A stretch of DNA of 64,000 nt, taken from the NCBI GenBank assembly GCA_029582265.1, contig CM055816.1:95382809-95446808 (forward strand), written 5' to 3'. A program made the translations under genes and the position numbers. Positions 26,901 through 38,462 of the stretch are shown here, piece by piece (the first letter of the stretch is position 1; every line of letters starts with the position of its first letter). Origin of the DNA: Zoroaster sp. YZ-2022. Taxonomy: Eukaryota > Echinodermata > Asteroidea > Forcipulatida > Zoroasteridae. The notes under the pieces are model-generated. The model made no database searches. It was not told the DNA's origin and was given only the letters and a program-made list of their open reading frames with translations.

Positions 26901-29900
26901 TTATCCTTTATTTCTTTCGGGGTTTTTGGCTTGATTCTGTATTTCAAGATATGAGAAATCTAATTGATGTTGTGTGGGAAAGCTTGCAGTTGCTCAAATC
27001 ATAAAAAGTATGCTGTATTGACTTTGCGGTCAATCTGTAAATTTCTTTGCAGGACAACTTTTACATCACAAAATGCAGATGAACACCGCTGCTTGTTTTG
27101 GGTTTTTTCTTTTGGCAAAGACATACCCGGTAAATTTCGTTGGTTTTCTCAGTATAATATGACTTCCCCTTTGATTCGCCTCATTGATAAATTGGTTTTT
27201 TAAATCTTGCTTGCGCCAGATGGCTGAGCACCATCAGAGAGCCCTTGTTTTCACCCCTTTCTTCCCCCACTACCACATTTGGATTGTGTTTTATTGGGTG
27301 GATGATCACACATGTCAATGTTCATTCTCATCAACCCGGTGATCAGTACTTCATCCTGATTCAGTGTGTTATCAGCGGAAACCAACCCCTACGCATGAAA
27401 GCTATCAATTACAGATGATGCCATGTTATCTACGTGCACAGAGGAAAACCCACAGCCTTGAACATGCATCACTTCTACTAAAAATGTTCAAACACAGGTT
27501 AAATTGACAATTAGCACACAAGCAAAAATATTCCTCACGGCAGTGAAACCTTAACACTGTTGAGGATATGTCCATCAAGGTTTCTTGGGTGTTCGCAGCT
27601 CTTTGTAGGTGTAGCAGCAGATTTTGGGATGGCTGTGGCAGCCATTTCAGTGGTGTTATGTCTTGTATGGGTTGAGGGTCTTGAGTTGCAAAAGAAATAA
27701 CAAAGCACATTGAGGGAATTAACTAATTACTTAAATGAGATTGTTGTGTAGGAAATATGGTGCGCAGTGGCCGTCAAAACAAGAGCAAAACAAAAAATGT
27801 CGAAAAGTTGAAGCTGAGCTATAAAATGGTAAATGTTTTCATTCTCCAAAACTCAAAACTAAAAAATTTTGAAATCCTTGACCCCTTTTAATGACATATT
27901 CTAAAACATCACAAACAATTTAAGTTATTTTACTTGGAAATTGTTCATGGGAAGTTAAAGAGAATAATACACTAGTTTTCCTTGGAGACGGTGACAAACT
28001 GCAGGCCTGATGATGCTTCATGTTTTCTGAAGCAACAAATAAGCATTATTTAAACTGTGTCATAAAATGCTTACTCAATTTTATGCAAGATAGTACCACC
28101 CCGCCTTTCATGGTTTATTTTTTCATGTCTGCTATCTTAGGACTGTGAAGATTCCTGTAGACGATAGAAACAATGTTGATGAGAACAGCCATAATTAATG
28201 CAAACTGATGCAACTACACACATCATTACATTCAGATGAAACTTACTTTGTAGAGATCCCTGGTTCGTAACTGCAACTGCATCAATGGCATGTCACCTGG
28301 CCTGTTGCAACACTTCCTTTCCCATTACTGCAGGTAATTCAATGAGTGGCTCTTCTGCAGGACAACAAAGAACAGGGAAATCAATATCGTCTTCGTCCCT
28401 ACTTATAAAAATTTGTCAGTGCCACCACAGGAAAGCACGGATATCGGGGAAAGGAGGAACACATACAGTGTATATGCAAGCTTGACATTCGCACCACCAC
28501 AAGACCCTAAAGGATATTATTTGCTATTAACTTTTTTTAACACATGCCATTAAGGTGAATGTGCATCAGTACTAATAAATAAATGGGATGATATCGCTGT
28601 TGATATCACTTTTGAATTGATGTCATGTGGTAAGCCTGTAACCGTGTGGGCGGAATGTCATCCATCAAGTCACTGTCACGTTCCCCAGTAGCGTGAACAT
28701 GTTGGGCCATCAGAGGGAATCTGCAGAACAGTACAACATCCAATTACATCAATTTTTGATACGCACGAGTTGTCGTACTTTTTGCTTGCCATCTTTATCA
28801 AACCACACATGGTATAAAATGACACAAACCTTGCTCAGATGCAACATCCATGTCATCTCTTTGGACTCGTCGATGTCTTCATAACTACAGAAAAAATACA
28901 AAATTCAGCAGAAAGGTGTGTGTGGTGGCCCAATAGAGTCCACGATTGACTGGAGGTCCACTTTGAGGTGTGTAAAATAAACATATGGGTGTCTTCTCAA
29001 AATGTTAAGAGAGTATCAACAAATGAGGAAAATATGTCCATGATTGAAGGTGTTGGGTGTGGGTAGTCTGTATAGTGTGTGTTGAGGAGAATTATACCCA
29101 GGAATCAATCCTTTCATGGGTACATTAGAACATGGGCTTGAAAGAACGTTATTTATTTGCCATGCTCAAATTCAATTTAGCTGTCTGGGCACTTTTCGAC
29201 CACAGGGTTATCAACACCTTGATTGCCAGAGGATAAATTAAGAGGGTAGGGAGTCATGTCTCACGTTTGGGCCCATCCCATCCACCCCTGCCTGGCACCT
29301 ACACCCACTGATCCCAAAAGGGATTGTCTAATGAGAGAGTAAGAAGACCAAGGTATATCTCAAAGTGAAGAAATGGAGAAACAAGAAATGCACCACAGAA
29401 TTAATTATAATCAAAAACAGGTCATTGGGTTTAATCTAAATAATTTTAACAGCTGTTTAATGTCTGGAGAGTTAAGACAAGAAAAGGCACATCAAATTAA
29501 CTGGGGAAATATGCCTAATTAAAGAAAATCAAAATGTACCAGATATTTATCCCCGCAGCATCAAGTTGGCTGGTGAATTGAGCTGAGAGAATTTTATTTT
29601 TGGGAAAAGGGAGAGTGTCTATAATTTCAAATAATTAACAGTAGAGACGCACCACCAACAGTCATTTGTAAGCAATAGCGACGCGCCACAGCAGTATGCA
29701 AAGTCAAATGTAACAGCATGTCATACGTACACATTATTTAGAATTTTAAAACATACGTTAATCCAGACCAGTGTTCAAAGTTAAACCATTCTTGGCTATG
29801 CCTGAAGCCAGTTCACACATCTTTATTTGTTGGGAACCTAAGCTTCATAGACATATTCATAAAAGCAAAAATACTCACTTCCTTATTTGCCGGTCTTGGT

Positions 29901-29986
29901 GGAGGGGCGGGTGTTATTTTCAGTCATTTATGGCTCAGCACCGTAAACGTAAAACCAATGTTAGTCCTAGTTCGTAATTGTGTTAT
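20961..29986. other. Long unassigned region with scattered coding-like fragments
   Basis: No gene can be supported. Weak hints are: a plus-strand frame at 21810-21902 ending in an acidic then basic C-terminus (DDDDEYSRDQDE...KAKRKKPF) and stop; minus-strand fragments near 26283-26594, 26607-26819, 27090-27190 (Cys-containing) and 28380-28480 (acidic). These could be relics of one or more DNA transposons, but none carries a motif I can name. A near-palindromic GTACGTACATACATGTACGTAC word lies near 23126. Confidence 0.3.
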
Positions 29987-30136
29987 GCTGCATGCATGCA
30001 TGGGCCAAGTTTGCATCAACGACCATTATATTGAGTCACGTCAATGTTACCTGGTACCCAACATGCGCTTTTTACATGAGTACCAGGCAACATCGTGACA
30101 ACAATGGTCGTAATGCGAACTCATTATGCATGACGG
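29987..30136. repeat. Foldback (imperfect palindrome), ~150 bp
   Basis: The left arm at 30009-30057 (TTTGCATCAACGACCATTAT ... TTACCTGGTAC) pairs with the right arm at 30080-30120 (GTACCAGGCAACATCGTGAC ... ATGGTCGTAATGCGAA), leaving a loop of about 22 bases. Weaker pairing continues outward through GCATGCATGCATG and TTATGCATGA. It looks like a small foldback MITE; no family assigned. Confidence 0.65.
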
Positions 30137-31829
30137 ATTTATGAATGTCATGTACATCCATGTTTGTACGCACTGCACACAATGACACATTACGTGCCTA
30201 AGCAAGTGTCGTAAAAACACATACGACAGAACATTTGATTTTTTGGTCTGACAAAGGCGTAAATGTACAAGACGGTTCGTGGGAAACAGCTGTCCTTTTA
30301 TATTTTACAGTAGATTTATATTTTTCCCGAATACCAGATTATAAAATTAAAGCTCAAATTGGTCCTTTAAATCAAAGTTCATAGGGAATGACTATTTTGA
30401 CACAACGATAAAAGAAAATACTTAATTAAAATACTCAGAGATACGAATTAGCTCAAGATCGGACGTCTTACTGGGCAATTTTATTCAAATTACTCACACC
30501 CATAACACCTCAATTAGTATTACATCAAGAAAAACCCTAACATTCAATTTTTTTTTCAAACATTCAAACAAGTTTTGTTTGAATACCATCAGTGTTTGCC
30601 TGTTTTATTAATTGTTTATAACTTGACTTGACCCGGACTTAGTTTAGTGATGAATAAACAAATTAACAAATGCCAGAAGTAAACGTTTGGAATGAGGTTA
30701 TATTTGTCGTGTGGTGTGTTTAATGGTGGGCCTTTAAAAAGTTAAAAATGTCTTTAAGTGAAATACATGTATGTACACAGCACTATGCTACGTAATTAAC
30801 ATAATATAATACACACCGAATAAATAATGTGAATCAATCAAAACAACAGGGACGGAGCTCTATACAGAAGTAAACAATAAGGGATTTAAAAATCTCTTTG
30901 GCAGAGTATATTTATATATTAAGAATAATTAACCCAACAGTTAAGTGCGACTCGTTCAAAATAATGTTAACGATATTGATATTGGGAAAAAAGAACATTT
31001 ATTATCGTCAATATTATCGTCAAAAAAAAATGATGAGGGAGAAGCTATTACACATGAACACACAATAAAAGTGCTCAGTTTGTGGCTTTTCTTGACTGAT
31101 TAATATACATTTTACACCAACAGAAATATTCGTTTTATTAGTATTTCAGTATCAAAATAACAAGTTTTAGACACATGGAATTGAAAAGGAATAATTACTG
31201 CACCTTTATCAGATAATTTGTGTTAAATAGTGTAACTCAATCACAAAGGGAGTACTTTTGTTGCGGGCATAAAAAAGTATTTAATGTTCAATTCTAAGTG
31301 GGATGTTGCCAAAGCACAAAATGAAATTACCGATATTTTATGAAATGCACAAATGGACTATTTAAAGTGTAGGTTGTATGTTATTTCTAGTAAAAAAATA
31401 TAAGGTTGGTAAGTATGGTCAAAAAGAAGGGAAAGGTAACTCTTTACAAAGAATCATTTAAAAACTGTTTGAAATAATAACCTTTCATTAAAGTTATATA
31501 CGAGGCCCCAAAAACCACCAGAGTAACAAAAAACCACAGAATGATTTAAACAAATTGCCAAAAACCAGTATTACGGTTATGTGAGCATTGATAACATACT
31601 GAACCCCCAAGTAGAATATCCATTTGTATAGAGTCAATAAACCGACAGGAAAGCCTCCTCCTCCTTAATGTTAGCTTTAATGTTACGTTGCAAACATTAT
31701 TTCAATGTTAGTTTAAACACCTTTGATATTACGTTCAATCAATACGATAGCGGCAGAAAATTAAACAAACATAACATTAAAGTTTTTTAAATGATTACTT
31801 TAACATTTCATACCAAAACAGCGCACTTT
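30137..31829. other. AT-rich noncoding stretch
   Basis: No coding motif. A 9-bp hairpin ATTCAAACA-AGTTT-TGTTTGAAT lies near 30572. TAATGTTA/TAACATTA words cluster near 31670-31780. Confidence 0.4.
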
Positions 31830-31833
31830 TATG

Positions 31834-32136
31834 TATGAAATATGGTGAATCATATGATTCACGTACGGTGGGAAATATACGCACATCAGATGATGCTCAA
31901 TATTGTGACAGTCACACCCGGGTGAAGAGCGAGACACGAATTGGCTCTCTGGCTATTAGGTGGGTGCGACGTGACGGCACTGACCGGAACGCCCCCGAGC
32001 GGCTAGGGATACCGTCCGTTGGGATGGAAATATACCGTCGCAGTAAGCAGTAAACTAACTGATTGTGCCGAATACCGGATGCGAACTCCTAATGGTCCTT
32101 TAACCACTGAACTGTGGGATTACCAACGGTGACACT
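31834..32136 (-). mobile_element. tRNA-derived SINE-like fragment
   Basis: On the minus strand, 32053-32136 reads as a degenerate tRNA-like pol III promoter: an A-box-like CAGTTCAGTGG (near 32117-32107) followed about 30 nt later by a B-box-like GAGTTCGCATCC. The ~200 bp downstream on that strand (toward 31834) is GC-richer than its surroundings (CCGCTCGGGGGCG, GTGCCGTCACGTCGCACCC), as in a SINE body. No poly(A) tail or target duplication is evident. The plus-strand open frame over it (31835-32053) is taken as incidental. Confidence 0.4.
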
Positions 32137-32181
32137 TAATCAACATTACAAAGGAACACAATAGATTCATAGAACCACGCA

Positions 32182-33674
32182 CACTGTAAAAAATATTGGG
32201 CAAACAAAATGATGGGGGGTAATCTCGAATATGGGCAAACGAGTTGATAGGCAATATAAATCACCGTTTGTTGGTTCGTTTTTCTCCAATTTCGGCTGGA
32301 TAATTTTCGCTGTTGGTTAAATTAAACAATATAACCAAATTGGTTCATGTAGAGACATACAGTGCCCTATCGCATATTTTAAAAACTGGGTAGGCACAAT
32401 AATCTTTGTCCACGTTGAGGAAGACGTACGACCGCTCAGTCGTTGGGAAACGTTCCCTCTTGCACGGGAAATAAACATCTAACAGCGTTGAGCTAACCAG
32501 AACTCCCACCTTGAGACTGTACATGGCAAACTGGCGTATGCAGGCGTCGCGTATTGCGAGAATGCCACCACAGGCTGCTGCATGTTCAACAACACAACAT
32601 CATGCGCAGGTACTTGTTTAGAAAATTGGGGGCTTAGTGACCCAATAAAGAAACTTTCAAGGTGAAGTTTTATTTCACGTAACATGTGTTTAATTTCTTG
32701 AAAATAAGCTGGCAAATGTAAATTGTTCTCAGTCTTATTTTCTTTACTAACACAAAAGAGTGCTGTTTGATATAAGAAAGAGCTAACAGTTACCCCTGGG
32801 CGGTAACTGTTAACGTTAGTAGGTTTTTACCTGATGACAATATCTACTCCAGCCATTCATGACAAGTTATCGTAGGCTAAGTCACTTAGTAGAGGTGTTA
32901 TGTATATAGGCCCACTGTGATAAAAACAAACCATTGGAATATGTTATTTCATGAGATTCTTGGAAGGGGTTATTAGGGTGGTGCGACATGGTGAAAGACA
33001 TCTTGTTAGTCAACCCGCGACCGGGGCTAATGACCGTTTTCTGGGAACCATTGAGATTTTTTTACGTCAATGTTTTTACAGCACTTTACTCAAACATTTC
33101 TGTCATAACTTATTTTATTTATTTATTTTACAACAACAAATGAAATGGTTGTTTTGCATGATATTAAAAACACTGACTTTATTTATTATTTTTCCATTTC
33201 TCCAATAATGTTGCAGAGTAGAAGACACTGAAACCTAGCCTCTGTTTATGAGATTCATCTTAAAGGGGGACATAAAAATATTACAAGACATCCACTATGT
33301 ACTCTGATTGCAAGTTCCAGAGTAAGTGTGCACAGATGTCTAGTCTTTTGAGGTCTTTTTCAGCAAAGTTCTGGCCATACACATCCAGAGCCCTGGTACA
33401 TTGAGGGCATTAAGATCTACATATCACGAACAGGAGATAAACACTTTTTTACATAGCTGATATTTTGCATAAAGATTCGAGTATTCCTGTTAGCATACCG
33501 GCTGTTACTTCTAAGTTTTTTCTTAAAGGGAAAAATTATTTTATTCTGGGTGAATTACAACAAAGGTCACCAGGAGGCAGTACTGAGTTTACAAGTACTG
33601 AAATGCAATTGGGTTTCTTTATTAAAATTGGATTGATTGTTAATTATAATGATGTTATTTTGTATATATATATA

Positions 33675-33726
<52 letters not shown>

Positions 33727-35492
33727 CTCAATATTAACCCCTTTATTGACACACAAGTTCTTCTTTAATGAAGCCTGTTTAGCCACAGTGTTGTCAGAGT
33801 TTTCTAATTTTGGCCATTTTGCGTGCTCTGTTGTTGCAATAATGTCCTTTCTACTGTTATTTAAGTGATCTGTTGAGTGCATCTGTACATTAATGGAAGA
33901 TAAAATAAAATAAACGTACTTTCATATATACAAGTAAAATAGTGTAAAGTTATAATAGTATAAAAACATAACTGGTCTGCCCCCATTATTTCCACCCTTC
34001 TATCGTTTTAGAGCAATCCATAAAGGGGAAAATTAAGACTTATGATGGGAATTCCTCCACATTCAAAAAAGGAATATAGGTGGAGGCACAAAACATTTAA
34101 AGCTCAATGTTTGTCTTTGTACCCCAAATTCTAGTATACATATTTCCATTTCAAGATCAAGTTGACCAGATCTGATTATTAATTTACCATTCCTGGGGAC
34201 AGTGCGGTAAAAATAATAGACGGGTGGGCAGGTGGCAAACAAAATTTCAGTGGGTAAAAAATTATTAAGGTTAAAATTTGGTCCAATCTAAAAATAATAT
34301 TTAAAACCCAACCCAGTCAGGATACAAGAATGATTTATTGGGGATGGGGAATAACTTGGGAACATATATTTAGTCATTTTATTAGTATTTAATTAAGCGG
34401 TCTTTGTTACATGCGACAATTTTTACATGTAACTTGGATGGGCAAATACTGCATGCAAAAGAGAACAATTTGAGTACAAAAAACCAATAAAAAAACAACA
34501 TTTTTTTCTCACAATGTTTTACTGTCCCCTTATGTGATTTTTTGGGAGATTGAAGTGGAACTTATTGTCTACATGTGCCTCGTGACATGTTCAAAATTGC
34601 CCTCCTGGATGTCCAATATTACATGTATGTTGGAATATAAGAGATGTTATTTTGGACAATTCATCCAAATGGTTTAAGGTTGAACTATAGAACAGCTTTT
34701 GAGTAAACATCCAAATTGGTGTTCAAATTACACGAAAAGATTGCACCAAAGGTTATTTAGTCCAAGTATGAGAGAAATACAATTTGAAATAGATTACTTC
34801 CGTTGTGGAGAGAATGTATATTATTTAATGGCCCAATTGAAACCTATATGTATGATTGTTGTTTCCCACAAACAAATTGATCATCTTAGATTAGAGAGTA
34901 TTCATCATTTAATAGTTTTTAAATACCCACTGAAATAATTGGTAAAGAAAAATAATATACTTTTTATGATGATTTTAAAGTTAAGAACATATTGGCTTTT
35001 ATTTGACGGTTTGTTATTTTTCAATAAAACAGTGAAACCCTAAAAGATGAGAGATCAAATATTGGCGAGTTTTGTTTGTCTTGTACCACTGGAGGGCATT
35101 TTATTACCCATATTTGTTTCCCTTACTTTTGCAGTCACATTGTTGTACTAAAAGTGACCAATTAATGGGTGTTGTTGAAATAAAGTGCCTAATAGTTGTG
35201 CAAAAAAGGGGAGAATTGGATCCAAAATTTTGAATAAAATTGTCACTCAATAATTACAACCAATTCATAACATACATGCCAATAGAGTGGTTAGATATAT
35301 AATTGTCCAACTGTCTGAGTTACAATCCGAAATGTATCCAACTGTTGAGGAGCCATTTTGCCAAATTAATTGTCAATCGAAAATTGCCCAATTTAGATGG
35401 AAACTTGTTTGCCCAAATAGATGGTGGGAAGACACGAACAACGTTGGGCAAAAAGTTGGGTATTTTTTTACCAATATTTTACGTACACAGTG
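32182..35492. mobile_element. Non-autonomous CACTA/EnSpm-like element with GCA target duplication
   Basis: The left end is CACTGTAAAAAATATTGGGC; the right end read inverted is CACTGTGTACGTAAAATATT followed by GGT. GCA immediately precedes the left end (32179-32181) and follows the right end (35493-35495), a 3-bp target-site duplication typical of the CACTA/EnSpm superfamily. TTGGGCAAA, TTGCCCAA and TTGGTT-type words are clustered near both ends (32200-32380 and 35290-35475). The 3.3-kb interior shows no transposase motif, so it probably depends on an autonomous relative. It contains a TA microsatellite at 33662. The left terminus is nearly identical to the element starting at 4000, so I place both in one family. 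Confidence 0.7.
33662..33724. repeat. (TA)n microsatellite
   Basis: About 60 bases of TA dinucleotides with one interruption (TATAGTATA). The open frames across it encode only Tyr-Ile strings and are artefacts. Confidence 0.95.
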
Positions 35493-36950
35493 GCATGCTG
35501 ATTTATTCACTTGATCATCAATTTCAATCCTTAGCATTAGCTTTCAACAGAGGGCGTCCCGATGCAGAGATTTGCATGAATTTGCAACAGCAGCAAAAGA
35601 AGCAACAACTGCTGTGTAATTTGTGTAACCAGGTTGCCACCGCGCATCTCACACCAGCTCACGTTAAATCCTCGGGTTTATCTCGTCAGGGATATATCGC
35701 CCCTCGCAATAACACATGCGAGAGTTCCGGCAACTCGCCCCTTTTATCGGCAAGCTCATCTACCAGGGAACTGGCATGTAACAACGGCGTAAACGTACTG
35801 CTGTACCCAACTCCGGCCGTGGTACAGCGGCACATACACACCGTTAGAACAACAACCAGCTGTACGCGGTAAAGGTGCTTTATCAGTTCATCGATGTACG
35901 TTCACCCACTAACCCCGCGCCAAAAGCTTATGCCAGCTCATCTGCTGGTTCACCATTCTCGCCTGCTACGGCAGATCAGGTAATTGCGTCATGAAGAAGA
36001 GTTAGTTGCCTCAAAGATTTCGATTTTGTGCTTGACCTCGTTAGCGCGCGGATAGATTGAGTACGGGACCATTCACGCAATATTATCGGTCAGCCATCTT
36101 TTGCGCTGTTCGTTCTCTCCCTTTTGCCATTGGACCACCCCAATTATCTCATTAAAAATATGTGTCCTTTCACGCCGGAAAGTTATCTTCCCACAAAATT
36201 GTATATTACAATATTTCATATTGGCACCAGGTTGGGCCAAAAGAATTTTTAAGTGATGCTGATTTTGTTGTTCTTGGCGTATTACTATTGGAGACAGCTT
36301 TCCGTATCAGGCGCCAGATGTCAAGAGGCATAGACAAGTGAGTTGTATGTCGTTTGTGAAAACTATATGCCTTAAAAACAACAGGAAGGTAACATATTTT
36401 CCAATGATTTTTGTCCACATGTGACACATTGTAGGCGAACAAGTGTAATTGTTTAAATGGATTAACAATATTGCGTTATTGCTTTGAATTCAAATGCGAC
36501 TGTGTCATATTAGTGAGATGTTAATTGACTTAACTTTTCGTTTCGCACTGCAATTGTTCACAACATCAAAGACAACACTTGGTACTGGTAGTTTCTCAGA
36601 TGTCTCTGTTAGGTGAGGTTTCCCAACAAATTGCATTGAAGTTACAACAATAATCGCTCACAATGTGACGTACAGTGATTGATAAAAACTGTCCAATTTA
36701 GTTTGATTTTTAAAATGTTGCCTACATTGAATGTGTAAAATTATTATTTGTGTGTGAAAGAAACTAAGAAGCAGTTGAGAAATGTATAACGTTAGTTTGT
36801 TGGGCATGGTAGGTTCTTATTGTATCGGTGTAGGATCCTCCACACCATATTTCCAATAATACGCATACCACATACCAAACGACCAACGTTAATGCGGATA
36901 AATTTATATTTTCAATAATTTTTAGTTTTCAAATTTACACAAACAATTAA
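35493..36950. other. Unassigned; CpG-containing patch at 35530-36110
   Basis: The patch is less AT-rich than its surroundings and has more CpG. The plus frame 35303-35872 stays open for 189 codons, the longest in the window, but it starts inside the terminal region of the CACTG element and has no recognisable domain. CAACAGCAGCAAAAGAAGC gives a short Gln/Lys run. It could be an exon or promoter-proximal host sequence; I cannot show either. Confidence 0.3.
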
Positions 36951-37330
36951 TAATTAACGTTTTCGATGAAAGGACTGCTGCCACCGACATAGCGATCCCG
37001 CAAACACATAACGTCATCATAACGCAGTTACCGGAACGTCACGTTTGGTCACGCCAGATACCATTCTTTATCAGGACGTTATGGTAACGTCGAAATTGTT
37101 CCCCCTTAACACTGTGCCCTGCGGAAAATGTTTTTTGATGACGTTGTCCAATGTCGGTTTGTAACGGGTTGTGTGCTAACGTTGGTTTAACGTCGGCTTT
37201 TTTAATCCATATGTTGCGACGTCTGGAAAATGTTTTTTGATTGACGTTATTCCTAACGTTGCTGAAATGTTTTGGTTGCGTAACGTTTTTCAACCCTTTG
37301 GTTTGAGACCATTTAACAACGTCAGAATGT
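36950..37330. repeat. ACGTT/AACGT-rich repeat block
   Basis: AACGT or ACGTT occurs more than a dozen times in 380 bp. GGAAAATGTTTTTTGATGACG near 37118 and GGAAAATGTTTTTTGATTGACG near 37227 show a ~110-bp tandem unit. It is CpG-rich in an AT-rich setting. The minus open frame 37039-37293 is most likely a by-product of the repeat. Confidence 0.6.
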
Positions 37331-37802
37331 ATGTTATATTCACGAGACCTTCAGTGGACACTTTGGTTTACCTAAGGCCTATAGAACCGGTATTTGTTTA
37401 ATTATTCCTGACAAATTAAGTACAATAAATTACAACCTCACGTTATACCTTGAAGAACGATTAATATGTTATTAAACTTCTTCGCCGGTAAATATAATGC
37501 CAGGACGTAAAATTCCTGGATCCGCCCCTGGTGCATGGGCAAGTCACTACATGCATTTCCCGCAAGCGCAACAGTGACAAAGCTTTTAGTTTTTGTAGTA
37601 CCCAAACCCCACTGTAAAATAATTGACTTCACGTGCCAAACTCGGTAACTATTTACACTTGAACCGAGTCGTGCGACGCTAACAGTATGCTAAATGCCCC
37701 ATGCCAGCGACATACATACTCAAGCTTATAAAAGCACGCCACACTCAACATATTGTGCAAATCGGAGAAGAGTCAGGATGGAAAAGTTGTGCTCAGTATT
37801 AT

Positions 37803-37873
37803 GTTAAAGGTCTTATACAGAGCACCAGTACGGTAAACCTACCTGAGTTCGCAGGTTCGAGTCCTGCTTTAAT
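37803..37873 (+). other. tRNA-like segment in repeat copy 1
   Basis: GCAGG-TTCGAGT-CCTGC forms a perfect T-arm with a consensus B box (GGTTCGAGTCC). Upstream GTTAAAG can pair with TTTAAT as a weak acceptor stem, and CAGAGCACCAGTA resembles the D-arm/anticodon region. The anticodon arm is poor, so this is a tRNA-derived promoter-like module rather than a working tRNA gene. Counterparts lie at 41061-41132 and 42845-42913. Confidence 0.5.
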
Positions 37874-38462
37874 AAATTTGTCTCTGTTCCTCCAGAATAG
37901 AAATTTGAAATGTATAGTTGTTCTGTATACTTTGAACCACATAGCTATGTACTGCTACACACAGGCGTACATTTGTGGCACGGTTTACATGATGAGCACA
38001 TCAGGAAAATGTGTATATTTCGAGAGAGACATTGATAATATGTCAAAAGGAAACTAATCAACATACGCTTTTATCTAAACTGTAGGTTAATGTTAACTTT
38101 CTCTGAATTGCCCCTTTAATTCCCAGAAAAAAACTTTAGGTCCGGAGTTCACCGGAGGAAAAACAAGCAGCCTATTACTTAAAAAAAATCACCTTCATTT
38201 ATGTCGTCTCTTGGATTCACCCCCGATGGCAGCATATCGTCCAATTATTGGTAATAAATTAGGTAACACACTCGATATTCAGACAATTTTGCCTTAACTT
38301 CAGCACAGATTGGATTGCAGCTATTTTATATCGTCTGTTTGAGGCTCTGTCTCATATCATTTGTGTACACAGAAATGAAAATAAAATCTTTCCCGCCAAA
38401 AGTGTTTTACTACAAAATGAAACTCAAAGAGGAAAGCAATCTCTAATTACTTAAGACTCATA

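Noticed and set aside
24000..28900. A second piggyBac or other transposase on the minus strand
   Set aside because: A few Cys-containing and acidic fragments were suggestive, but their order does not match a known family and no catalytic motif could be placed.
33465..33882. Open frames encoding Tyr-Ile repeats
   Set aside because: They are translations of the (TA)n microsatellite.
35303..35872. 189-codon open frame, the longest in the window
   Set aside because: It begins inside the right end of the CACTG element, has no known domain and no clear start or splice context. Kept only as a CpG-containing unassigned patch.
37610..37625. CACTGTAAAA at the start of the 1.75-kb repeat as a CACTA terminus
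   Set aside because: The same word starts each tandem copy in the same orientation, and I find no inverted partner at the far end.
37803..37873. Functional tRNA gene
   Set aside because: The T-arm is good but the anticodon and D arms do not form a sound cloverleaf, and the copies in repeats 2 and 3 drift in those parts.
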